Source: Prevotella sp. (lineage in GTDB: Bacteria > Bacteroidota > Bacteroidia > Bacteroidales > Bacteroidaceae). Taken from it: a stretch of 64,000 bases of DNA. Both the position numbers and the translations under genes were made by a program. Shown in pieces: positions 19,859 through 28,988 of the stretch. The stretch lies in assembly GCA_016281055.1 (NCBI GenBank), contig JAEEHW010000108.1, forward strand, positions 1 through 64,000. Reading direction: 5' to 3'. Positions within the stretch are counted from its first letter, which is position 1; each line of letters starts with the position of its first letter. The notes under the pieces are model-generated. The model had not been told where the DNA came from, ran no database searches, and worked only from the letters and a program-made list of their open reading frames with translations.

Positions 19859-19892
19859 AAGCTTTTTTGATAAAAAAAGCTTTTCCTTGATA
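19859..19892 (+). promoter_or_regulatory. candidate rolling-circle double-strand origin
   Basis: AAGCTTTTTT-gat-AAAAAAAGCTT hairpin directly followed by CTTGATA (19886-19892), a pC194/pUB110-type nick-core match. Confidence 0.4.
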
Positions 19893-19984
19893 AGTTAGCA
19901 TAACTGCGTTACTTTATCTAATTACATTATAATTTCTGCAAACCGCATTCGTCAATGTTAAAAGAAATCATCAATATACATTAC

Positions 19985-20009
19985 AAATCGTTCGCAAATC
20001 GTTCGCAAA
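19985..20009. repeat. right arm repeat AAATCGTTCGCAAATCGTTCGCAAA
   Basis: Identical to 14797-14821. Confidence 0.92.
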
Positions 20010-20010
20010 T

Positions 20011-20046
20011 AAAAGAAAAAAGCACTTGCGATTTCTCGTAAGTGCT
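20011..20046 (-). terminator. element-borne intrinsic terminator downstream of tRNA-Lys
   Basis: Stem AGCACTTGCGA/TCGTAAGTGCT (20021-20046), minus-strand U-tract TTTTTCTTTT. Confidence 0.7.
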
Positions 20047-20053
20047 TGATTTT

Positions 20054-20103
20054 CTTTGTACACCCTCAGAGGCTCGAACTCTGGACCCACTGATTAAGAG
20101 TCA
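20054..20103. repeat. attR: 50-bp direct repeat in tRNA-Lys
   Basis: Identical to 14609-14658. Confidence 0.95.
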
Positions 20104-20131
20104 GTTGCTCTACCAACTGAGCTAAGGGTGC
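20059..20131 (-). tRNA. tRNA-Lys (anticodon CUU)
   Basis: GCACCCTTAGCTCAGTTGGTAGAGCAACTGACTCTTAATCAGTGGGTCCAGAGTTCGAGCCTCTGAGGGTGTA; cloverleaf, loop CTCTTAA. Confidence 0.96.
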
Positions 20132-20249
20132 GTGTTGTTCCTTAAAAGCGAGTGCAAAATTACTCAAAAAAATTGAACCTACCAAATTTTTGACAGTATT
20201 TTTACTTTTATTAACACAAAATCTGTTGTTCAAGAAAATAAAATGGTGA

Positions 20250-21017
20250 TTATTCCTCAACAAGCGAAGAAGAAATGGCATCAAAGCTTTCGTCCATAAG
20301 CCGCTGCATGTTCTCAGGCCCCTGCGACTGCGGATATATAGGTTTATGTATCGTAAGCCTCAACGGATGACGATGTATGAAGTGTCCGTCACGCTGCGGC
20401 GGCAGGATGTCATAGGAACCATTTATGGTCATCGGCACCACAGGCAACTGCAGTTCGTCAGCAAGGGCAAACGCTCCTTTCTTAAAACGATTGATGCGCC
20501 CCGTCTTTGTGCGCGACCCTTCCGGAAAGACCATCAGCGATGCTCCGCCCTGCAGTACTTTTTCTGCCCTGCGATATGTAGAGCGCACGGCTCCGGGATT
20601 GCCTTTGTCAACATATATATACCCAGCCTTACGGGCACCTATGCCTACAAACGGTATTTTCTCAAGCGAGCGTTTCAACATCCAGCGTATCTCCGCCCCA
20701 AGGAATCCACACACAAGGAAGATGTCATAAGCCCCCTGATGGTTGGCCACAAACACATACGAAGTGTCTTTGTCGAAATTCTCTCTTCCCTCCACGGTAA
20801 CAGGAATGAGCGATGCCCATATTATGACACGGCCCCACCAGCGTGAAGCGAAAGAGCCCCACCAGTCGCCATACTTGCCTGTCAAAGGACACATCACAGC
20901 CATGGTGGTACCGGCCCAGGCGCTCATGATTATCACCACCGGGCACACCACAACTATCTGATATAATTTATACAACTTATCTAAAATCCACCTGCTCACC
21001 ATATTTCCTTTCATCAA
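20250..21017 (-). CDS. plsC: 1-acyl-sn-glycerol-3-phosphate acyltransferase
   Basis: VANHQGAYDIFLV, FPEGSRTKTG motifs. Confidence 0.93.
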   Translation of the reverse strand: MMKGNMVSRWILDKLYKLYQIVVVCPVVIIMSAWAGTTMAVMCPLTGKYGDWWGSFASRWWGRVIIWASLIPVTVEGRENFDKDTSYVFVANHQGAYDIFLVCGFLGAEIRWMLKRSLEKIPFVGIGARKAGYIYVDKGNPGAVRSTYRRAEKVLQGGASLMVFPEGSRTKTGRINRFKKGAFALADELQLPVVPMTINGSYDILPPQRDGHFIHRHPLRLTIHKPIYPQSQGPENMQRLMDESFDAISSSLVEE

Positions 21018-22323
21018 AAACTCCGTCGTTGTATATCACATTTCCATTGACCACCGTCTGGCAAACTTGCCAGTTAAACTGCCTACCCTCAAGCGGACTC
21101 CATCCGCATTTGCTCTGTATTCTGTTTGGCGTCAGCGTCCAGGGGGCATCACAGCGTCTCACCACCGCAATGTCGGCTTTGTATCCGGGACGAAGGAATC
21201 CACGTTCTCTTACACCAAAGAGCACTGCCTGATTATGGCACATCAAATCCACAAGGTGCTCCATTGTAAGCACTCCCTCATCAACGAGCGACAGCATGCT
21301 TACGAGTGAGAACTGCACCATCGGCATACCCGACATAGCATGTGCCGCCCCACCCTGTTTCTCTTCAATCGTATGTGGCGCATGGTCTGTTGATACTGTA
21401 GTGATTTTAGCATTGCCTAATGACAGTGCCTTACGCAGCGCATCTCTGTCTTTCGTCATCTTCACGGCTGGATTGCATTTTATCCGTGCACCGAGAACAT
21501 CATAGTCTGGCGCTGCAAACATCAAGTGCGCCACAGTGGCTTCACCTGAAACATTCCCACCAAGCATGGACAGCTCTTTCTCCGTACTCACATGGGCTAT
21601 ATGGAAACGCGTACCGTGTTTTTTTGCCAAACGCACTCCTAGTTCTGAAGATTTAACGCATGCCTCTTCGCTACGTATCAACGGATGCAGCCTTACATCC
21701 GGGTCATCACAGCCTGTCACCTGTTTATAATAGGCCATGTTGGCGTTTATCACTTCCGTATCTTCACAATGCGCCATCAGCGGCAGGTCTTTTTCTTTCG
21801 CCAATGCAAACACTGCGTCAAGCGCTTCTTCCTGGTCAACGAGCATATTGCCCGTAGAGGAACCCATAAACAGTTTTATGCCGGGAACAGCATGAACGTC
21901 AAGACGGCGCAACTCTTCTATGTTGTCATTGGTAGCCCCTGGAAAGAATGCGTAATTCACATGCATCTTTCCGCTTGCAGTATGTTGTTTTTCTGCAAGT
22001 GCGGCAAGCGTCGTGGTCTGCGGTTTTGTATTGGGCATGTCAAAGACTGTCGTCACGCCGCCGTATGCCGCCGCCCTACTTTCGGTTTCCATGTCGGCCT
22101 TATGCGTAAGCCCCGGCTCGCGAAAATGCACATGCGAGTCTATGACACCCGGCATGACGTATGCTCCTTCGGCATCAATGATAACATCAAAGGAATTGGC
22201 ACAACAAGTGTCAATTCCTTTGTCATATATCTCTTTTATACGGTCGTTTTCGATTACGAGGTCTGCCTTTCTGCACGTTCCCTCGTTCACCATCGTACCG
22301 CCTTTTATCAATATTCTCATCAT
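20977..22323 (-). CDS. pyrC: dihydroorotase
   Basis: PGVIDSHVHFREPGLTHKADMETESRAAAYGGVTTVFDMPNT, STDHAPHT. Confidence 0.93.
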   Translation of the reverse strand: MMRILIKGGTMVNEGTCRKADLVIENDRIKEIYDKGIDTCCANSFDVIIDAEGAYVMPGVIDSHVHFREPGLTHKADMETESRAAAYGGVTTVFDMPNTKPQTTTLAALAEKQHTASGKMHVNYAFFPGATNDNIEELRRLDVHAVPGIKLFMGSSTGNMLVDQEEALDAVFALAKEKDLPLMAHCEDTEVINANMAYYKQVTGCDDPDVRLHPLIRSEEACVKSSELGVRLAKKHGTRFHIAHVSTEKELSMLGGNVSGEATVAHLMFAAPDYDVLGARIKCNPAVKMTKDRDALRKALSLGNAKITTVSTDHAPHTIEEKQGGAAHAMSGMPMVQFSLVSMLSLVDEGVLTMEHLVDLMCHNQAVLFGVRERGFLRPGYKADIAVVRRCDAPWTLTPNRIQSKCGWSPLEGRQFNWQVCQTVVNGNVIYNDGVFDERKYGEQVDFR

Positions 22324-23114
22324 TCCTGTGGTTTAGCCATTTCGTTTGGTGTCATCGGTGGCGGCATACTGCCCTGCACTTCTTGCGGCAACGGCGGAGC
22401 CTGCTTCGGTACATCTGCCACGCCCGTCATGATGTCCTGGTTTTGCTTTGCCAGGGTCATATATTCCTTAACGTATGGCGAGTTTTTGAATGTCTCTGTC
22501 GCCTTCGTCATCAAAGCATCTATCCACGGCGTAAGCATCGGATACTGATAACCGCTGGTGGCTATCTGGAACACATAGGGACCGAGGCAGTTGTCGAAGT
22601 TTTCTGCTATGAAAGAGGAAATCATCTTGTCTTCCTGCACCACTAATTTGTTGTGCTGTCCCTCCAGTCGCTGGTTCACAACGTCAATATCTTCTCCGTT
22701 CATGATGGCCTGGCTCTGCTGGTGCGAGAGGTCTTCAAACTGCGACATCAACAATTCATAGCGTCTGTTGAATGCGGTCAGGGTGTCATTGAGCGGTGTA
22801 CCTTTGCATTGCTGTCGTTGTTCGTTGAGTTCTATAATCACCTCACCGTCTTCAAGCACCAGAGGCATCACCGGATCCTCATCAATGCAGAGTGTCACCA
22901 CCTGCACGGAATCGAGTGAACCGGAGAATTTGAATTTACCATGCACCACCTCACACGAATCGATATTCACCAACTCGTCGTTGACGATGCCTTTAAGGTA
23001 AAGCATGTGTCCATCTATATTCTGCAGGCTCGACGTGCCGGTGACATTGTATTTCGTACATGACATCAGCATGAGCAAGCCCATCAAAGATACAAAAGAG
23101 TAGTATTTCTTCAT
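22320..23114 (-). CDS. DUF4369-domain lipoprotein
   Basis: Lipobox LMLMSC; 'IDGHMLYLKGIVNDELVNIDSCEVVHGKFKFSGSLDS' pattern. Confidence 0.78.
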   Translation of the reverse strand: MKKYYSFVSLMGLLMLMSCTKYNVTGTSSLQNIDGHMLYLKGIVNDELVNIDSCEVVHGKFKFSGSLDSVQVVTLCIDEDPVMPLVLEDGEVIIELNEQRQQCKGTPLNDTLTAFNRRYELLMSQFEDLSHQQSQAIMNGEDIDVVNQRLEGQHNKLVVQEDKMISSFIAENFDNCLGPYVFQIATSGYQYPMLTPWIDALMTKATETFKNSPYVKEYMTLAKQNQDIMTGVADVPKQAPPLPQEVQGSMPPPMTPNEMAKPQE

Positions 23115-23247
23115 AATATTGTTTTAGCACTTGCAAAAGTAATAAGAAATACTGAACTGAAAAAAAAATTTTATGGCTTGTTAATTAATAAGCCAAGCGA
23201 TTAAGTTTTTTTTAGTATCTGCCCCCTTGCATTATGATTTATAAACA

Positions 23248-23799
23248 CTATCGTTTTTTCAATTCGCTTGCAATGCGGTGTGTGGTGTACATCTCAAGTA
23301 TTGCAGCGATGAGCAGTGCCACCACCCAGTTGTTATACACATAATGTACCCAGGCATTATATCCTTCGACGCTCGTCGCTATGTATGGAAAGAGGATATG
23401 GAAATTGCTTTCCACCATCAGCAGGGCTGCAAGTATGAAGCACACATCGCCTATCACCATGATGCGGCGCAGACGACGTATGACGATATCCGTTCCTTCA
23501 TATACCTGCATCATCTGCATCAAGGCGAAGAGTATGGCTCCCACGGCAAACACCACGGTGGCTATCTTCACGAATGTCAGTCCTGCCAGCGAGCCGAACA
23601 CCACGCCGCCAACACCGGCCACCATCATCACTGCACCGACAGCGAGAGCCATCGACTGGGTATGTGTCAACTGGCGCAGGCCTGCTGCGTTTTCTTTTCT
23701 ATGTTTCTGTTCCATGTTATAACACGCTTGTTTTCCATCACTCTTCATCTGTGCCGGCGTTTTTCTCCGTACTGAGCACAAAGACGTCTTCGTCAGCAC
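23248..23799 (-). CDS. membrane protein, hypothetical (true start likely ~23717, MEQKHRKENAAG...)
   Basis: Multi-TM ORF; the upstream extension overlaps the divIC gene. Confidence 0.7.
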   Translation of the reverse strand: MLTKTSLCSVRRKTPAQMKSDGKQACYNMEQKHRKENAAGLRQLTHTQSMALAVGAVMMVAGVGGVVFGSLAGLTFVKIATVVFAVGAILFALMQMMQVYEGTDIVIRRLRRIMVIGDVCFILAALLMVESNFHILFPYIATSVEGYNAWVHYVYNNWVVALLIAAILEMYTTHRIASELKKR

Positions 23800-24061
23800 G
23801 CTTCATCTTATAACGCTCACGGGCGATGGTCTCCACTCCCTTCAGACTTGCTTCAAAATTATGCAGTCGTATGGAGTCACGTTCAAACTGATCTTCATAC
23901 GACTGCAATTCTGCTTTCCTTTCACTGAGCCGCATGTTCAACATGACAAGAGAGCGCACGCTGTTCTCGTCAACCACTCCTACCAACACCATACCTATCA
24001 CTATAGTGATAAGGTATTTGTGCCTTGAGAAGTAATACCATATATTGTTGATGCGACCCAA
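23738..24061 (-). CDS. FtsB/DivIC-type septum formation initiator
   Basis: Short TM + coiled coil + 'ETIARERYKMKRADEDVFVL'. Confidence 0.85.
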   Translation of the reverse strand: MGRINNIWYYFSRHKYLITIVIGMVLVGVVDENSVRSLVMLNMRLSERKAELQSYEDQFERDSIRLHNFEASLKGVETIARERYKMKRADEDVFVLSTEKNAGTDEE

Positions 24062-24069
24062 TGCCTATA

Positions 24070-25005
24070 TTATATAATGTATTGAGACGATATACTCTCG
24101 TTGTTGATGACACGTCTTATAGTCTCAGCAAACATATCAGCAACGCTGAGCTGCTTCACCTTGGCACAACGCTGAGAATATGGGATGGAGTCAGTAAACA
24201 CTATCTCCTCCAATGCAGACTCCTGCACACGCTCACTGGCCGGGCCAGACATAACACAGTGACTTGCCACGGCACGTACCGAACGGGCTCCTGCCTCCTT
24301 CATGATGTCGGCAGCCTTAGTGATGGTGCCCGCTGTGTCAACCATATCGTCAACGATGACCACATCCTTGTCCTTCACGTCGCCGATAATCTGCATCTCT
24401 GCCACCACATTGGCACGGGCACGTGTCTTGTTGCACAATACAAGCGGACAGTCAAGGTATTTGGCAAAGCTCTTGGCACGCTTTGCACCACCCACGTCAG
24501 GCGATGCAATGACAAGGTTCTCCAGTTTTAGGTTTTTCAGATACGGGAGTATCACGCCCGAACCATAAAGATGATCCACAGGCACATCAAAGAAACCCTG
24601 TATCTGGTCGGCATGCAGGTCCATGGTTATGAGTCGGTCTATTCCTGCCGCACTGAGCATGTCGGCAACAAGTTTCGCACCGATTGAAACGCGCGGTTTG
24701 TCCTTACGGTCCTGACGTGCCCAGCCGAAATAAGGTATCACGGCATTGATGGTGCGTGCCGAAGCGCGCTTGGCTGCATCAATCATCAGAAGCAGTTCCA
24801 TGAGATTGTCCGAACTTGGGAATGTACTCTGCACGAGGAACAGGTCGCGACCGCGTATGCTCTCCTCGAAACTGACAGCAAACTCGCCATCGCTGAAACG
24901 GGTTATCACGAGGTTACCCAACGGACAGCCGAGGCTGGCGCATATTTTCTCTGCAAGGTAGCGTGTGGCCGTGCCAGAGAATACAAGGAAAGAATCTTTT
25001 TCCAT
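24070..25005 (-). CDS. prs: ribose-phosphate pyrophosphokinase
   Basis: FSDGEFAVSFEESIRGRDLFLVQST, VIPYFGWARQDRKDKPR, DKDVVIVDDMVDTAGTI. Confidence 0.96.
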   Translation of the reverse strand: MEKDSFLVFSGTATRYLAEKICASLGCPLGNLVITRFSDGEFAVSFEESIRGRDLFLVQSTFPSSDNLMELLLMIDAAKRASARTINAVIPYFGWARQDRKDKPRVSIGAKLVADMLSAAGIDRLITMDLHADQIQGFFDVPVDHLYGSGVILPYLKNLKLENLVIASPDVGGAKRAKSFAKYLDCPLVLCNKTRARANVVAEMQIIGDVKDKDVVIVDDMVDTAGTITKAADIMKEAGARSVRAVASHCVMSGPASERVQESALEEIVFTDSIPYSQRCAKVKQLSVADMFAETIRRVINNESISSQYII

Positions 25006-25069
25006 CTATATAGTATTGATTTTTATGATTATCTCTATTAGTTACAACAAATCCGCATATCAAGCATCT

Positions 25070-25675
25070 TCACCCCACGGCTTTGCGCAGTTTCTTGAAA
25101 TGCTCTATCAGTCCCTTGAAATCCACCTCATGCTGTATGCTGAAACGGCTCCAAAGGTCTCCGCATATCACCACCCCGCCGAAACCGAGTTCCTTTGCCT
25201 TGGCGATATTCTCAAGACTCATGCCACCGAGGGCATATACATGCTTGTCTATCAAGCCTGCCTTGCGTGCCGCGCGCATCTCGTCTTCTGTCAGCGAGGC
25301 TTTTGCACCGTCATGCAATGAATCATACAAAGAATGCAGCATCACATAGTCGCACTCCTTCTTCATCGCCTTCAGGTCGTCTATGTTTGGTGTACTGCGC
25401 GTCACATGTCTGCGCATACCGTCCGGCACTGGTTCTTCGGGTCTGTCTATGTGTATTCCCCTGAGGTCAAACTCTTTTTTCAAGAAATAATGCTGATGCA
25501 CGACGATGCGGTCCAGAATGCGCTGTGGCAACAGTGACAGCAGTCGTTCGGCATAGACGAGATCCAACTCCGGCTTGTTCACATGCAGAATGTCAAGTCC
25601 CTCGTCAAACAGTGCGGAAAGTATTTTGTCCTCCTCCACAAAATATGTGGGTTGGGTCATTATTATCAGTTTCAC
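25070..25675 (-). CDS. thiamine phosphate synthase-like protein
   Basis: TIM-barrel ThiE-like: HQHYFLKKEFDLRGIHI, YALGGMSLENIAKAKELGFGGVVICGDLW. Confidence 0.82.
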   Translation of the reverse strand: MKLIIMTQPTYFVEEDKILSALFDEGLDILHVNKPELDLVYAERLLSLLPQRILDRIVVHQHYFLKKEFDLRGIHIDRPEEPVPDGMRRHVTRSTPNIDDLKAMKKECDYVMLHSLYDSLHDGAKASLTEDEMRAARKAGLIDKHVYALGGMSLENIAKAKELGFGGVVICGDLWSRFSIQHEVDFKGLIEHFKKLRKAVG

Positions 25676-25730
25676 GACTGCAAAATTAAGAAAAAAATGT
25701 TAAATATGCAATTTTCTCGAATATAAAAGT

Positions 25731-25740
25731 TACCTTTGCA
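25731..25740 (+). promoter_or_regulatory. -7 element TACCTTTGCA upstream of nspC
   Basis: Matches TAnnTTTGC, 60 nt before start codon. Confidence 0.5.
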
Positions 25741-25800
25741 CTGTTTTTTATAAATTATTAAATTAAAAGTAGCGAAAACTGCAACTATGAACTGTGAATT

Positions 25801-26940
25801 ATGAACTATGAACTGATAAAACGCCCCACTTACATCCTTGAAGAGGACAAACTGCGCCGCAACCTCGCGCTGATAAAGAGCGTGGCTGACGAAGCCGGCG
25901 TTGAGATCATCCTGGCTTTCAAGGCTTATGCCCTATGGAAGACCTTCCCCATTTTCCGTGAATACATCCAGGCCACCACGGCAAGCTCGCTCTTTGAAGC
26001 GTGCCTTGCCTACAAGGGGTTTGGCGCTCCGGCGCACACTTATTCACCTGCATATACGGATTACGAGATTGACGACATAGCACGGATGAGCAGTCATCTG
26101 ACGTTCAATTCCCTGTCGCAGTTCAATCGCTATCATGAGCGTGCGAAAGGAGTAAACCCTGCACTGCGTTTCGGACTGCGCATAAACCCGCAACATTCCG
26201 AGGTGGAGACGCTTCTCTATAATCCATGCGCTCCCGGCACACGCTTCGGGGTGCGCTCCACTGCCCTACCCGACCAGCTGCCTTCCGGCATCACAGGTTT
26301 TCACTGCCATTGCCACTGCGAGAGCGGATCCGACGTGTTTGAACGGTCACTGAAAGTCATTGAGGAGCGTTTCTCCAAATGGTTCAACCAGATAGAATGG
26401 ATAAACTTCGGCGGCGGACATCTCATGACGCGTGCTGACTATGACGTGCCTCGACTTATCCGACTGCTGCAGGGTTTCAAGGAGCGTTACCCTTGGCTTC
26501 ACGTCATTCTGGAACCCGGCAGTGCCTTCGCATGGCAGACAGGACCGCTCGTGGCACAGGTGGTTGACATTGTAGAGGATGGAGGAATACGCACCGCCAT
26601 ACTGAACGTGTCGTTTACCTGCCACATGCCCGACTGTCTCGAAATGCCGTATATGCCGACGGTGCGTGGAGCACGCATATTGCAAGAAGGCGAGGAAGGC
26701 GGCTACCGTCTCGGCGGTTGCAGTTGCCTGAGCGGCGACTATATGGGCACATGGCAGTTCGACCACGAACTGCAGATTGGCGAGAACGTCATCTTTGAGG
26801 ACATGCTGCACTACACCACGGTGAAGACAAATATGTTCAACGGCATCAGTCACCCGTCTATAGCTCTCCTTCGCAAAGATGGCGTAATAGAAACCCTGAA
26901 GGAATACAGATACGAAGACTACCGCGACCGTATGGACTGA
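25801..26940 (+). CDS. nspC: carboxynorspermidine decarboxylase
   Basis: PLP decarboxylase pattern; FKAYALWKTFPIFREYI, FHCHCHCESGSD, GGCSCLSGDYMGTW. Confidence 0.92.
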   Translation: MNYELIKRPTYILEEDKLRRNLALIKSVADEAGVEIILAFKAYALWKTFPIFREYIQATTASSLFEACLAYKGFGAPAHTYSPAYTDYEIDDIARMSSHLTFNSLSQFNRYHERAKGVNPALRFGLRINPQHSEVETLLYNPCAPGTRFGVRSTALPDQLPSGITGFHCHCHCESGSDVFERSLKVIEERFSKWFNQIEWINFGGGHLMTRADYDVPRLIRLLQGFKERYPWLHVILEPGSAFAWQTGPLVAQVVDIVEDGGIRTAILNVSFTCHMPDCLEMPYMPTVRGARILQEGEEGGYRLGGCSCLSGDYMGTWQFDHELQIGENVIFEDMLHYTTVKTNMFNGISHPSIALLRKDGVIETLKEYRYEDYRDRMD

Positions 26941-26965
26941 AAAGTGAAAAGTGAAAGGTGAAAAG

Positions 26966-27053
26966 TGAAAAGTGAAAAGTGAATAATACAAGTTACGTTT
27001 AGACTTATCATCAAGTCTGTGTCACCAGCGTATTATTCACTTTTCACTTTTCA
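26966..27053. repeat. 24-bp perfect inverted repeat of GTGAAAA microsatellite
   Basis: TGAAAAGTGAAAAGTGAATAATAC (26966-26989) / GTATTATTCACTTTTCACTTTTCA (27030-27053). Confidence 0.85.
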
Positions 27054-27162
27054 TTTTTCACTTCCCAAATGGGACCTCTAATCCCCCTGTCCCAAACAGA
27101 GAAAAATCAGTCAAAGTGTAACTCATTCCCTCCCCCCACGGGGGAGGTAGGTGGGGGCTTTT

Positions 27163-28950
27163 TTATTGTCCCAAGAACATATTCACTATCATGTTGGCAT
27201 CCGCCATCGTGATTGAACCATCACCGTTCACATCAGCTGTTTCCTTATCAAAGTCGGATGGCTTGTCGGTAGCAAGGAAGTAGTTCACCACGGCATTGGC
27301 ATCTGCCATTGTTATCGAACCGTCATGGTTCACGTCACCGGGCTGATATGTTACAGTCTTCTCTATCACCACTGCCGTACCGGCTACAGGCGTGAGCGTC
27401 GTTGTTGGATCAGACAGTTCCTTACCAAATGACAGCGACAACCTGCAGAAGGTGTAATAATCCGCTCCATCTAACTTGCCGTAATACGCAGTGCGCGACG
27501 GTGATGTCACCTCGTAGCCATCTGCTGCGATGAAACCACCGAGGGCCATGAAGCATCTCTCCGTACCTTTCACGCTGAGTTTTGAATTCGTACCACCTAC
27601 TTTCAATTTGGCGGGACATATCGTGGTGACTTCTCCTGTCTTGAAATTGTGTTGTATGGTTACCACACCCTGCATACCGTAGTGGCCAGCGGTGACGTTC
27701 ACAGTCGCATTGCCGTCGATGACAAGGTAGTTTACAGCAGTGTTTGTCATATTAATTCCGTGGATTTCACCAGTGATATTCAGCGTACCCGTACCATTTA
27801 TTATCAATGTCTTGCTGGCGTTCTTTATGCCTGTGCCTGCGGCTGACGATATGCTACAGTCGCCCGTCACGTTGATTTTTAATGAATCTATGCCATTTTC
27901 TATTGCGTAGCCACCTGCTAATGTCATCTCTGTTATGCTGGCATTCTCAAGGTACAGCGTCTTTGTTTTGTTGTCGTATGAAGCAGTGCCCGTAACGCCG
28001 GGGATTGCGGTGAGGTCACCCTCGTTTAAATTTGTCACAGTTTTGCCATTGACAATTATGTCGCGTTTTTCATGCTTGTAAGTAAAGTAACCAGTTTCCG
28101 GAGTCGCATAATTGATATCCAACTTGTCTGCTGCATAAGAAATTGCTCCTACTAGCGAACTACAGTCCTTAAACATATCTGTGCCGTCAGCACCTGTTGA
28201 TGTCCAAGAATCATTACAGTATATGGTTTTAAGGCCGCTACTACCACTAAACATATATAGTGCATTACGCATATTTGACACATTAAAGCTCGTTATATCA
28301 AGGACTTCCAATTTTGGACAATTACTAAACATACTTGACAGTACCCTGACACTTGATGTATTGAAATTACTTACATCAACAGACGTTAAGGAGGTGCAGC
28401 CGGCAAACATACCATTCATACCTGTCACTGAGGATGTATTAAAATTGCTGACATCAACACCTGTGATTTTCTTGCATGCTGCAAACATAAATGACATGTC
28501 AATTGCCTTGGAAGTATCAAAACCACCCACCTCAATATTTGTAAGATTGTAACAGTACTGAAACATTCCATAAAAATATCGGACGCTTGATGTGTTCAAA
28601 TAATTCAGGCCTTCTATATTCGTAATGTTTTGCATATTGGCAAACCAATTGTAGCAACTTCTTGGGGTCGCTGATGCAAAAGAACTGGTAAAGACCACCC
28701 TGTTAATCTGATATGCTAATTCTGACCATGGTGGCGATGTTTTTCCAGTGTCATCCACATTCCATACAATTCCTGTCGATGGCATCGCTCCATAACTAAA
28801 GGTCAAGATTCCTTCTTCTGACAAAGGGTTATAACTATACGATGCATAGGCAACAGGCTCTGTCAGGAATCCCTCTGCCTTAACATTCATCACGAATGTA
28901 AACACCAATACAAACAAAAATAAACTTTTTCTAAAAAAATTAGTGTACAT
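27163..28950 (-). CDS. DUF285 (BspA-like) surface protein with C-terminal type I dockerin repeats
   Basis: Repeated FNTSSVTGMNGMFAGCTSLTSVDVSNF; GDVNHDGSITMADANAVVNYFL...ADVNGDGSITMADANMIVNMFLGQ. Confidence 0.88.
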   Translation of the reverse strand: MYTNFFRKSLFLFVLVFTFVMNVKAEGFLTEPVAYASYSYNPLSEEGILTFSYGAMPSTGIVWNVDDTGKTSPPWSELAYQINRVVFTSSFASATPRSCYNWFANMQNITNIEGLNYLNTSSVRYFYGMFQYCYNLTNIEVGGFDTSKAIDMSFMFAACKKITGVDVSNFNTSSVTGMNGMFAGCTSLTSVDVSNFNTSSVRVLSSMFSNCPKLEVLDITSFNVSNMRNALYMFSGSSGLKTIYCNDSWTSTGADGTDMFKDCSSLVGAISYAADKLDINYATPETGYFTYKHEKRDIIVNGKTVTNLNEGDLTAIPGVTGTASYDNKTKTLYLENASITEMTLAGGYAIENGIDSLKINVTGDCSISSAAGTGIKNASKTLIINGTGTLNITGEIHGINMTNTAVNYLVIDGNATVNVTAGHYGMQGVVTIQHNFKTGEVTTICPAKLKVGGTNSKLSVKGTERCFMALGGFIAADGYEVTSPSRTAYYGKLDGADYYTFCRLSLSFGKELSDPTTTLTPVAGTAVVIEKTVTYQPGDVNHDGSITMADANAVVNYFLATDKPSDFDKETADVNGDGSITMADANMIVNMFLGQ

Positions 28951-28988
28951 AGCTTTTATTTTTTATGTTATCTTTCACATATATACGC

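Larger units (their letters stand above)
14609..20053. mobile_element. ~5.4-kb tRNA-Lys-integrated element: integrase, NYN gene, HTH, hypothetical, HUH Rep
   Basis: Direct att repeats, identical 25-bp arm repeats at both ends, tyrosine integrase next to attL, Rep near attR. Confidence 0.92.

Noticed and set aside
21685-22548. 287-aa plus-strand ORF
   Set aside because: Antisense to dihydroorotase and the DUF4369 gene
26347-26991. 214-aa minus-strand ORF
   Set aside because: Antisense to nspC; its start lies in the microsatellite repeat
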